A program made the translations under genes and the position numbers. 18,475 nucleotides of DNA from Cochliopodium minus (Eukaryota; Discosea; Himatismenida; Cochliopodiidae), in contig JAMYWO010000033.1 in the NCBI GenBank assembly GCA_024220525.1, forward strand, positions 39,689 to 58,163. Reading direction: 5' to 3'. Positions within the stretch are counted from its first letter, which is position 1; each line of letters starts with the position of its first letter. The notes below the pieces were generated by a model. That model worked only from the letters and a program-made list of their open reading frames with translations, did not search any database and had not been told where the DNA came from. Below are positions 9,771 to 18,385 of the stretch, one piece after another.

Positions 9771-11219
9771 TTAGAAGGTCTTGTCAAAGTCACCACCTTC
9801 TCCACCTTCGTCACCACCGACTTCTTGGTAATCCTTTTCCAAAGCAGCAAGATCCTCTCTAGCCTCTTGAAATTCTCCTTCTTCCATACCCTCACCGACA
9901 TACCAATGCACAAATGCTCTTTTGTTGTACATCAAATCGAATTTGGAATCGATACGGGAGAAGACTTCTGCGATAGCAGTGGTGTTTGACAACATGCAAA
10001 GAGCACGATCAACTTTAGCACCATCTCCAATAGTGGTAGGAGCTTGACTGTTAACTCCACATTTGAATCCGGTTGGACACCAATCGACAAATTGGATTGT
10101 CTTCTTGGTTTTGATTGTAGAAACAGCTTGGGTGACATCTTTGGTGACAATATCTCCTCTGTACATCAAACAACAAGCCATATATTTACCATGGTATGGA
10201 TCACACTTTGCAAACATGTTGTTTGTCTCAAAGACTGCGTTGGTCAATTCTGCAACAGTGTTTTGTTGATGGTATGCCTTTTCGTTGGAGGCAACAGGAG
10301 CATATGAGCACAACATAAAGTGAATACGAGGATATGGAACCAAATTGGTTTGGAATTCGTTGATATCAACATTCAATGCTCCATTGAAACGAAGGGAAGC
10401 AGTCAATGAACTGATCACTTGAGCAATCAATCTGTTCAAGTGGGTATAGGTTGGTTTTTCAATATCAAGAGAGTTCTTGCAGATATCATAGATTGCTTCG
10501 TTATCCAAAAGGAAAGCAACATCAGTATGTTCAAGGAGGGAATGAGTGGACAAAACACTGTTGTATGGTTCAACAACAGCGGTGGAAATCTTTGGAGATG
10601 GGTATACACAGAAATCGAGTTTGGATTTCTTTCCATAATCTCCAGAGAGTCTTTCAAGAAGAAGTGATCCAAATCCAGATCCAGTTCCTCCTCCAACTGC
10701 GTGGAAGATCAAGAATCCTTGGAGACCAGTACATTGATCTGCCAATTTTCTAATTCTGTCCATAACGAGTTCGATTTTTTCTCTTCCAACAGTATAATGA
10801 CCACGAGCGTAATTGTTTGCTGCATCTTCTTTTCCAGTGATCAATTGTTCAGGATGGAAAAGTTGTTTGTACTTTCCAGTTCTTACTTCATCAACAACAG
10901 ATGGTTCCAAATCAAAATAGATTGCTCTTGGAACATGTTTGCCTATTCAAAAACATATTAAAAAAGGAAAGTAATGATTTAAGAATAATCAAGGAATTTG
11001 AAATATATTTTTTTGATTTTTGTGATATAAATATTTATTTTTACCTCCAGAGGTTTCAGCAAAAAATGTATTAAATGCGTCAGTTTCGCTATCCAAAGAG
11101 GTATCACGTGGCATGGTTCCATCTGGTAAAATTCCGTGTTCTAAACAGTAAAGTTCCCAGCATGCATTACCTACTTGTACTCCAGCTTGTCCAAGATGAA
11201 TTGATACAATTTCTCTCAT
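9771..11219 (-). CDS. Alpha-tubulin, copy 2 (identical protein)
   Basis: Exon 1 is 11219-11045, the intron 11044-10943 and exon 2 10942-9771. The 448-residue product is identical to the first copy, with the same GGGTGSG loop, NEFQT Glu, Thr40 and KTF end. The two genes lie head to tail on the minus strand, 879 bp apart from stop codon to start codon. Identical introns point to a very recent duplication or to gene conversion. Each copy keeps its own 5' flank, so both are probably expressed. Confidence 0.97.
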
Positions 11220-11476
11220 TTTTTATTTTTGTTTGTTGATTTGAATATTAAAATAAAATTTTAGTGTTTTGGCAATTTATTATGATTGCAATAAAAAATT
11301 TTAATTTTTTTTTATTTATTTTTGTTCAAAATATAAAATTATAAAATTGATTGAGAGAATTTTTTCAAATGCCAAGAAATTCAATGAAAGAAAAAAACAA
11401 AAATTGAGCCAAAATTCAAAATTCTTTTTAAATCAATGCCTAATTTTATAGAAAAGATTTCCCGCCAAAAATAAAA
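11220..11476 (-). promoter_or_regulatory. 5' flank of alpha-tubulin copy 2
   Basis: This is the counterpart of 8892-9158, shorter by the roughly 10-bp indel. Probable promoter and 5' UTR by conservation only. Confidence 0.45.
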
Positions 11477-11709
11477 AATGTTAAAAGGAAATTTATTAAA
11501 TAGGAATTTATTTCAGCCTTTACTTGGTTAAACAATTTAAATTCATCTCAAAAAACTTTCATTTCTCAATGATGTAGCATATAGATCTTTTAGTTGAGCA
11601 AATTCAATTAATTCAAGTTTATTTATATAGTGAAAAGATTTCGTTAATCATTTGTATTGATTGATACTTTCAAATGATTTAAAAAGCTTCAAAGTTTATC
11701 AAGATATCG
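11477..11709. other. Intergenic, no gene seen
   Basis: Unique AT-rich sequence between the end of the tubulin duplication and the first MITE-like element. No supported open frame or RNA gene. Confidence 0.5.
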
Positions 11710-11886
11710 CATAAGGGGAAATTTTTTTTTCTTTTTTAATATGTGTCTGGACCTCCAGACACATATTTTTAACACGATAAAAAAAATCATTCATCTCTAT
11801 ATTGGAGATATAACTTCTAATATACAATTGATATTACATACAGTGTATGGTGATTCGCATAATTATGCAAATTATTTTTCCTTATG
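11710..11886 (-). mobile_element. MITE-like element A (177 bp)
   Basis: Bounded by imperfect inverted ends, CATAAGGGGAAAT on the left and ATTTTTCCTTATG on the right. It contains a 14-bp-arm palindrome (AATATGTGTCTGGA, loop CC, at 11738-11767) and a second weak hairpin around ATCTCTATATTGGAGAT. Most of it is shared with 16121-16275 in opposite orientation, and part with 16585-16706. No coding capacity and no clear target-site duplication. Strand is given relative to elements B and C. Confidence 0.72.
11738..11767. repeat. Perfect palindrome inside element A
   Basis: Fourteen-base arms around a 2-base loop. Element B keeps only one arm and element C a degraded arm with its turn. Confidence 0.9.
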
Positions 11887-12007
11887 TCATTAAATTGAAA
11901 AATGAAGAAATCTCACATCTCATTTAAAGTTTAGCTCAATTCAAAAAATAAAACATGAAATAAAAATAAAAAAAAATTGAATAAAGAAAATCAAGCATAT
12001 AATTTTT

Positions 12008-12656
12008 ATGAGTTTGCCTAAAGAATATAAAGATACCAAGAAACCTGTTCTTGAAGATATAAAAAAATTATTCAAGAGGGGAGAGAATGATTCTATTGAG
12101 CAGGAAGTATTGCATCTCACAAATCTGGAACAAATCAAACAAGATCTCTTTGGGGATATGGGAGATAGCCAATATTTGGTTGTCAGAATTTATATAAAAC
12201 ATAACGTAAGAAATAAACCATGAATATTTAATATATTTTAATAAAAAGACTGAATTTCATATTTTGAGTATTAAATTTGGAATTTTATCAAAGAGATAAA
12301 AATCCATTTGGAAAAATTAATTGTCTCATATATTTTCAGTATACATCGCCTTTCAAATATGAATATCTATTGCTCTAATACTCTATTGTAAATATTCATC
12401 AAATTATTTTAATAAAGGTGCTAAAAACTGCGAAAGAAATGTTGATGGGAGGTATTGCATGTTATACCCAAGGCAAAATAAATAAATCAAATTTATTGAA
12501 ATAAAAAAGAAAAAACTAAACAAAATTTTTTTTTCAATGAAAAAGAAATGGGAGCTGGTAAATCATCTTTTTTTCAACTGAATGTATTCTAAAAAATTTT
12601 ACAAAATCAATTTTTCATTTTAGCTCACATTGGTATTCAAATTGCCAACAGAATAG
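12008..12656 (+). CDS. Unrecognised 5' exons joined to the DBR1-like exons
   Basis: A start at 12008 opens 66 codons ending at a donor (12205|GTAAGA). Candidate further exons 12418-12451, 12546-12557 (a 12-nt microexon) and 12624-12656 all have AG/GT borders. Their phases agree with one another and with the phase-1 start of the DBR1 exon at 13061. The first exon reads MSLPKEYKDTKKPVLEDIKK and continues with helix-like LFKRGENDSIEQEVLHLTN; I do not recognise the family. A metallophosphoesterase N-terminus (GDFQ, GNHE, SHDWP) is absent, so these are not the usual 5' exons of DBR1. They may be a different gene fused to, or lying against, a truncated DBR1. Exon 1 is moderately likely; the tiny exons are speculative. 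Confidence 0.35.
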
Positions 12657-13060
12657 GTAAAATTTTTTTTTATTTAATTTTTTATTATTTTTTATTTTAC
12701 ACATATTTTTATTTATTTTATTTATTTCATTTATTTTTATTTTTTATTTTTTATCATTTTTTATTCTTATTTTTTTTTATTTTTTTATTTTTTTATTTTT
12801 TATTTTTTTATTTTTTTTTTATTTTTTATTTTTTATTTTTTATTTTTTATTTTTTATTTTTTATTTTTTATTTTTAAAATTTATTTTTATTTTTTATTGA
12901 AATAATTTTATCCTTATATTTTTATTTATTATTTTTTATTTTCTCAAATTATTTATTTTTTATTTTTTATTTTTTATTTTTTATATTTTTATATTTTTAT
13001 TTTTCATTTTTAATTTTTATTTTTAATTTTTATTTTTTACCTTTTTATTTTTTTGGATAG
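12657..13060 (+). repeat. T-rich intron with (ATTTTTT)n array
   Basis: Runs of T5-T9 separated by A, most regular at about 12790-12880, between the exon ending 12656 and the DBR1-like exon. This is the complement of the A6T satellite at the window ends. No coding signal. Confidence 0.8.
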
Positions 13061-13221
13061 GAATTTACGACTATGGAAACAAAGAAGAGTTGTTGAGAAT
13101 CAAAAAGAATTTCATAGAAGATGTGCAGAAGAATGAATTGGGCTCTCCTCACTCTTTCGATCTCTTGAAAAGCAAAAACCCTCTTATTGGTTTAGTGGAC
13201 ATTTGCACGTCTTATTTCCAG

Positions 13222-13501
13222 GTAAAAAAAAATTTAAAATTTAAAATATTTTAAATAAAAAATAAAAATTTAAAATAAAAATTAAAAATAAAAATTAAAA
13301 ATTAAAAACAAAAAATAAAAAATAAAAATAAAAATAAAAAAAAAATAAAAATAAAAAATAAAAATAAAAATAAAAATAAAAAATAAAAATAAAAATAAAA
13401 ATAAAAATAAATAACAATAAAACATAAAAACAAAAATTTTAAAATTTTAAAAATATAAAATTTTAAAATTAAAATTAAAAAAATGTTCATTATCTCTTCA
13501 G
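13222..13501 (+). repeat. A-rich low-complexity intron of the DBR1-like gene
   Basis: Dominated by AAAAAT and AAATAA units at 13260-13420. Its donor (G|GTAAAA) and acceptor (CTTCAG|CG) join the HLHVLFP exon to AIYKHEEEN. Confidence 0.75.
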
Positions 13502-14094
13502 CGATTTATAAACACGAAGAAGAAAACATTGAGAAGAAAGAAAACAGCGAAAACATGAAGGAAGAGAAACAAGAAACACAAAAAGAAATAAAGGTAAAAA
13601 AAAAAAATTAACAAATATTTTTTTAAATAGTCATTGTTATTTTTTTTTCATAATGAAATTTTATATTTTAAAATATATTTTTTATTTTTTTATTTTTTTA
13701 TTTTTTTATTTTTTTATTTTTTTATTTTTTTTATTTTTTTTTATTTTTTTCATTTTTCATTTTTTGTTTTTTTAAAGAGAAGAGAAATTTTTTTTTCAAA
13801 TTTTTTATTTCTTAGAAAACAAAATTTTTGGGAATAGACAAAGTGATTCCTAATAGAAAATTCTTGCAAATAATCGAACTTGAAATCGACGAAAACGAGG
13901 ACAAGCTGTTGAGATATGATGTGGAGTGGCTGGCCATCACCAAGAGCACCCATCACCTCATGAGTTTCACCCAGAACGGCCCCAGCAACCTCGACATCTC
14001 TCAACAAGAAAAGTATGTCCCCACAAAATCTGATTTGGAAAAAATTTCTCTTCTTTTGGATGGAAACACTGTTATTCCTTATAATTTTAAAAAG

Positions 14095-14512
14095 GTTTTA
14101 AATCATATTTTTTTTTTATTAAATTTTTCTTTTTTTTTTTTTTTTCTTTTTTATTATTTTATTATTCATTATTTTTATTTTATTTTTTATTTTTTATATT
14201 TCTTTTTTATTTTTATTTTTCATTTTTATTTTTCATTTTTTATTCTTCATTTTTTCTTTTTCTTTTAATTTTTTTTTTCTTTTTTATTTTTTCTTATTCA
14301 ATATTTTTGTTTTATTTTATTTTTTATTTTTATTTATTTTTTCATTTAAATTTTATTATTCTTATTTTTTGTTTTTATTTTTTTAAATTTTTTTAATTTT
14401 TATTTTTATTTTTTTTATCATCTTTATTTTTTTGAAAGATCAATTATAAAATTTTTTAGACAAAACAATTTCATTTATTATAATTATAAAAATATTTCTT
14501 TTTATTTTTTAG
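14095..14512 (+). repeat. T-rich intron of the DBR1-like gene
   Basis: About 418 nt of T-dominated sequence ending TTTTTTAG. It separates the VIPYNFKK exon from the TLPSHMEQP exon. No other feature. Confidence 0.75.
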
Positions 14513-14826
14513 ACATTACCTTCTCATATGGAGCAGCCCTTTCAAGTTTACGAACCTTACAACATGAACCCTCAGACTCAAGCCTTCTTAGATCTTTTAA
14601 AGATCGACACTCCTTCCCCTGCTTTAATCAGCAACACCACCCCTGTCTTCCAACAGCAGTATGATGATTTCGGCGTACCTATTAATCTGATACAAGGTGA
14701 TAATAACCCCAATCTCAATTTTATTGAAAACAATGTCAACATTGATGACAACAACCAACTCAATGATCAATCAAACCCTGAAGAAATTAATTTAGATGAT
14801 CTTTAATAAAAATATTAAAATAAATG

Positions 14827-14849
14827 AAAAAAAAAAGTTAATTTTAAAG
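14827..14849 (+). repeat. 23-bp direct repeat, copy 1
   Basis: Ten A followed by GTTAATTTTAAAG, just downstream of the DBR1-like stop. An identical copy lies 190 bp further on. Confidence 0.75.
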
Positions 14850-15016
14850 TTCAACAAGATTTTAATTTTTATTTAAAAACAACTAAAGAAATTAAAACTC
14901 TTCAAAACCCTTCAATTTTGAAGAAGAAAACAAAACAATTTAATTCAATCACTAGAATCAATTGATGAAATTTCATCACCCACTTTAATTTCAATGATCA
15001 ATCAATAATATTCATA

Positions 15017-15039
15017 AAAAAAAAAAGTTAATTTTAAAG
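15017..15039 (+). repeat. 23-bp direct repeat, copy 2
   Basis: Second copy of the A10 plus GTTAATTTTAAAG unit. It may be a coincidence of low complexity around a 13-base core, or a remnant of a 3'-end duplication. Confidence 0.7.
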
Positions 15040-15096
15040 AATATTTCTTTTAATAGTATCTTTCATTTTGTTATTTCAAAAGAAGAAAAAATTATT

Positions 15097-15809
15097 TTAA
15101 TTGTTTGTATTATTCGTATTGTTTTGATCTTTGTTTTGTTCTTTGTTTTCTTTGTTTTTCTTCTCCTTTTCCCTCTCCAAGTAAATTTGTTGGTAATTGA
15201 GGTATTTCAGCTTTGTATCGATGATGAAAGTGTTCTTCTGACAAAGAAGATCCTCCTTCTTCATTTGGATCATCATTGAAGGATCCTTTATGACAACAAA
15301 GTTGATGTCTTCACTAACACTAAATCTCTCTTCTGGTGAGCTTTGTTTCACTTTCTTCATGTTTGATCCCTCTACTCTTTGGGAAGATGGTCTTCTCTTT
15401 TTTGTTTTTTTCAAGTTACAATCAATGCAAGATGTGTTGGTTTGTCTTGCAAAGTGAGTCAATTCTTCATCTTTTTCTTTCAAACAGTTCACTTTTTATT
15501 TTATCAAGGATAGTTTAAAACGAAATTTTTTGAAATCTTTTTAATTAATTTACCTTCAGCACAAATCCCAAGGCATTTCTTCAATTCTCTTTTCTCTGTT
15601 CTTTGGATTTGATTGTAGCAAATTTCTTTCTTGTTTTCTTTGTTGTGAGAACATTTTCCCAAGATGCAGGTTTTTCTAACCAAAATTTCAGCAGATCTCT
15701 CATTTGGTGATAGTTCATTCAAACAAACTTCATCTTTTAAAAAAGATTTTGGAAAGTTCTTTGAGCATTTTCCACACAATGAAAGATATTGTTGATTATT
15801 TGATTTCAT
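15097..15809 (-). CDS. Cys-rich protein, two exons, 216 aa, unknown
   Basis: Exon 1 is 15809-15554 and exon 2 is 15491-15097, with a 62-nt GT-AG intron. The joined length is 651 nt (216 codons plus TAA) and the phase agrees. The first 110 residues carry eleven Cys at 12, 15, 29, 48, 53, 64, 79, 83, 88, 107 and 110, including the pairs CGKC and CIDC. This suggests a zinc-binding or disulfide-linked module, but the spacing matches no family I know. No signal peptide is obvious (MKSNNQQYLS), so zinc binding is favoured. The middle has basic patches (KKTKKRRPSSQR, KKVKQSS) that could be nuclear signals. The end is a charged helix (YLEREKEKKNKENKEQ) running into an N/T/Q-rich tail. A DNA- or chromatin-binding role is a guess. 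It lies between MITE-like elements A and B, with tandem motifs upstream. Confidence 0.65.
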
Positions 15810-15892
15810 TTCTTTCTTTTTTTTTTTTTGGTTTGCTTTTTTTTTTTTATTTTCTTTTTTTTTCTTTTTTATTTTATTTGTGAGGATTTATA
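15810..15892. other. T-rich stretch at the 5' end of the Cys-rich gene
   Basis: Almost all T with isolated A, C and G, directly upstream of the start. On the gene's own strand it is A-rich, as is usual before starts in this window. Confidence 0.5.
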
Positions 15893-15984
15893 TTTTTGTA
15901 ATTTTGCAAACATACTTTATTTTGTAATTCACAAACATTAATTTTGTGATTTTGCAAACATACTATATTGTAATTCACAAACAT
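15893..15984. promoter_or_regulatory. Tandem motif array upstream of the Cys-rich gene
   Basis: Two copies of a unit of about 46-48 bp. Each has TTTTGCAAACATACT followed by TTGTAATTCACAAACAT, so a GCAAACAT / CACAAACAT core recurs four times at roughly 22-26 bp spacing. It lies about 85-175 bp upstream of the start at 15809. It could be a cluster of binding sites or a plain tandem duplication. Confidence 0.5.
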
Positions 15985-16120
15985 CTATTTTTCATTTTGG
16001 AAAATTCTCTTTATATTTGACAAATCTTACTTGCTGATATTATAAACCAAAAAATTCACAAATAAAATCTCTTTTTTTGTAAAAATACTTTTTGAGAAAC
16101 AATTAAAAATTCACAATTTT

Positions 16121-16275
16121 CATAAGGAAAAATAATTTGCATAATTATGCGAATCACCATACACTGTATGTAATATCAATTGTATATTAGAAGTTATATC
16201 TCCAATATAGAGATGAATGATTTGTGTTAAAGGTCCAGACACATATTAAAAAAGAAAAAAAAATTTCCCCTTATG
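16121..16275 (+). mobile_element. MITE-like element B (155 bp)
   Basis: Ends are CATAAGGAAAAAT and ATTTCCCCTTATG. It is nearly identical to element A in reverse orientation, but lacks one arm of the palindrome and a short ACGATAAAA block. Shared core motifs include GCGAATCACCATACACTG and AGAAGTTATATCTCCAATAT. Confidence 0.72.
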
Positions 16276-16584
16276 ATAAACATGTTAATCTTTTTCTTTT
16301 TATTCTCATTCTCTTTGATGGAAGTTTTGTGTTGAAATTAATGATCATTCAGACAGAAAGGAAACAAAACAAAAGATACAATGTTATTCAGAATGATATA
16401 CATCACATATTTTGGAACTTTCAAATTGAAAACCTTGTATCGAAATCTTGCAGGAAATTAGGAAACAAAAGAATTAAATTTTTCATCAGAAAAATAAAAA
16501 TGATGTTCGGGTCTCCATACTTTTTGATTTGAAACATTCCTAAAAAACTCTTGTAAAGAAGGGAATTTTTTGAGAAAAGCTTCT
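16276..16584. other. Intergenic between elements B and C
   Basis: A plus-strand frame (16224-16532) crosses this stretch, but it starts inside element B and has no recognisable motif. Nothing else is supported. Confidence 0.4.
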
Positions 16585-16706
16585 TTGGAAATAATGAAAA
16601 TAATGATGCGAATCACCATACACTGTATATCAATTGTGAATGATTTTTTTCATCGTTTTAAAAATATGTTTCTGGAGGTATATTGATAAAAAAGAATTTC
16701 CCTTTT
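16585..16706 (+). mobile_element. MITE-like element C, degraded (about 120 bp)
   Basis: Same orientation as B. It keeps GCGAATCACCATACACTGTAT, ATCAATTGT, GAATGATTTTTTT, an ATCGTTTT block found in A but not B, a damaged palindrome arm (ATATGTTTCTGGA) and a changed right end (TTTCCCTTTTG). It lacks about 35 internal bases. It lies just past the TANGO6-like stop. Borders are approximate. Confidence 0.55.
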
Positions 16707-16959
16707 GAATTTGATAAATAAATTTTATTTTAATTCAAAAAATTTTCAGTGAGGATGTTTTTAAGAATACTTTCTATTGACAAAACTACTATCCCAGCTT
16801 GCGTTCTTGCTATTTCATCCTCACTGATATCCTCCGAAATGATTTTCATTTGGGAGTGGAGATCAAAAAAGGTTTCTTTTCCTATCAACTCGATAACATT
16901 CTCTCCCATTCCATCAAGAAGGAAAGAGACAACACAAACAGCAGCTTGAAAAAAGTTAA

Positions 16960-17210
16960 AAGATAAAAATAAAAATTTAAAAAAAAAATAATATAAAAAA
17001 TAAATATAAAAATAAATATAAAAATAAAAATAAAATTTATAAAATAAAATTAATAAAAATAAAAATCACTGAAAGAATAAAAATAAAAATAAAAAAATAA
17101 ATAAAAATATAAAAAAATAAAAATTACTGAAAGAAAAAAAATAAATATAAAAATAAAAATAAAACAAAATAATAAAAATAAAAATAAATAAAAAAATAAA
17201 ATTTTTAAGA
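16960..17210. repeat. A-rich low-complexity intron in the TANGO6-like gene
   Basis: Most of intron 16945-17220 consists of AAAAAT, AAATAT and AAAATAA units. Within it a short AAAATYACTGAAAGAA word occurs twice (about 17063 and 17121). Confidence 0.65.
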
Positions 17211-17765
17211 AAAAATTCACCTCTTCTTACAAGACTAGACTCATTAAGCTTTTTTTACTTTTAAAGCGTGATGAGAGCAATAAAGAATATCCACAATGTA
17301 AGAGCAAGGCCCATTTCAAATACTTGCACATGGTGGCGAGATTGGACAAACTGCTGGCTCTAATTATCTCGCTTTTGTCTTTCACTCCATTCATCAAACA
17401 AGCCACAATGATGTTAGAATATTTGGGCAGTATTTCGTTGAATCTTTGTGCTGTTAAAAAAATTGAATTATTTACATGGATTATTTAAATAAAAATAACT
17501 GAAATATTAAAAAAAAAATTTTTTAAAATATTTATTTCAAAAATTGAAGAATAAAATCTAAAAAAATTTATTAAACATCTTTAAAAAAATAAATTCAATT
17601 TTTTTTATTCAATTTTTTTTTAATTATTTAAGATATCTTATCTTAAATTAAAATTGACAAATAGAATAAAATTAAATATAAAAATAAAGAAAATAATAAA
17701 CATAATTTTTAACAAAATTTTTTAACAGTCACATATTTTTAATTTAAGAACATTCAATTTAAAAA

Positions 17766-17830
17766 TAAAATGATTATTATTTTAAAAAATAAAATGATTA
17801 TTATTTTAAAAAATAAAATGATTATTATTT
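17766..17830. repeat. 24-bp tandem repeat, nearly three units
   Basis: The unit AAAATGATTATTATTTTAAA plus AAAT repeats two to three times at the 3' end (gene sense) border of exon 17990-17838, inside the intron. It creates a false reading frame with repeating MIIILKNK. Confidence 0.8.
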
Positions 17831-18385
17831 TAAATACCTATTTGCAACAACGATTCTCCTATTTTACCTCTTGTGTTCTCGGAAAGCTTTACGTTGTTGT
17901 ATTCGTTGCAAAGAAATGGCAAGATTTGTTCGGGAAAAATATCCACCAAAGCGCTTAATCCATTGATTGCTCCCAAATAAATGTATGTATCTTTTGATTT
18001 AAAAAAAAATTAAATAATTAAAAATATTTCAATTAAAATAAATGATTAAAAAATAATTAAAAATTTAATAAAAAATATTTAAAGAAATCAACCAAAAATA
18101 ATCAATAAATAATCAAAAAATAATCAAAAAAAAAAAATTAACCATGTTATTTAAAAAATTAACTAAAAATAATCTAATTATTTATAAAATTAATATTTTT
18201 TTTATTTAACCTTCATCTCCTATTTGCTCAAAAAAGATGTTGAGAATTTGGTTGTAGTTCTTGAGAGTCTTTTCATCTTTGGCCAATATCAGTTTTCTAA
18301 GAGCGATCAAACCGTGTGCCCTCACTGGCAAAAGAGAATCCGACAGATCTTCCAAACCTACGTTTTTGTAAAAATTAATGAAAAT

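Larger units (their letters stand above)
9626..11476. repeat. Tandem duplication block, copy 2 (tubulin unit)
   Basis: Direct copy of 7298-9158. I count one base difference in the gene body (A at 8067, G at 10395), a silent Ser TCT/TCC change, and none in the intron. The 3' flank (9626-9770) carries several substitutions in under 150 bp, so the gene body is more alike than its flank. Confidence 0.93.
13061..14806 (+). pseudogene. Lariat debranching enzyme, C-terminal part, frameshifted
   Basis: Exons are 13061-13221, 13502-13593, 13816-14094 and 14513-14806 (stop TAA). Recognisable DBR1 landmarks in order are GIYDYGNKEELL (just after SHDWP in DBR1 proteins), the ELGSPHSFDLL segment, YWFSGHLHVLFP with the last metal-binding GHLH, TKFLGIDKVIPNRKFLQI, LRYDVEWLAI, the VIPYNF region and a tail with NPQTQAFLDLL. 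DBR1 cleaves 2'-5' bonds of intron lariats in the nucleus. About 220 N-terminal residues carrying most of the catalytic metal ligands are not found. In addition, exon 13061-13221 changes frame at an A5 run (13174-13178): DLLKSK is in one frame and SYWFSGHLHV in another, as if one base were missing. Exon borders and later phases remain good. Either a 5'-truncated pseudogene, or a sequencing slip in an unusual fusion gene. A complete DBR1 presumably lies elsewhere. Confidence 0.8.
14807..15096. other. Convergent 3' intergenic region
   Basis: This 290-bp gap lies between the stop of the DBR1-like gene (plus) and the stop of the Cys-rich gene (minus). It holds the two 23-bp repeats. No gene is seen. 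Confidence 0.5.

Noticed and set aside
12551-12572. GAGKSS, a P-loop-like string in one frame at about 12550
   Set aside because: The frame stops within a few codons and the motif runs across a likely donor site (GCTG|GTAAAT). There is no surrounding NTPase sequence.
12624-12656. HIGIQIANRIG exon as a divergent DBR1 SHDWP segment
   Set aside because: Only the final NRIG would fit. The His-Asp-Trp-Pro core is missing and forcing it needs several indels.
13634-13837. Plus-strand frame rich in F, L and I before the DBR1 exon
   Set aside because: Translation of a T-rich intron reading into the next exon; repeated TTT/TTA codons only.
16224-16532. 102-codon plus-strand frame as a possible transposase remnant
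   Set aside because: It begins inside element B, has no catalytic triad, HTH or other motif, and its composition is that of AT-rich noncoding DNA.
17770-17958. Plus-strand frame starting with repeated MIIILKNK
   Set aside because: It comes from a 24-bp intronic tandem repeat running antisense into a TANGO6-like exon.
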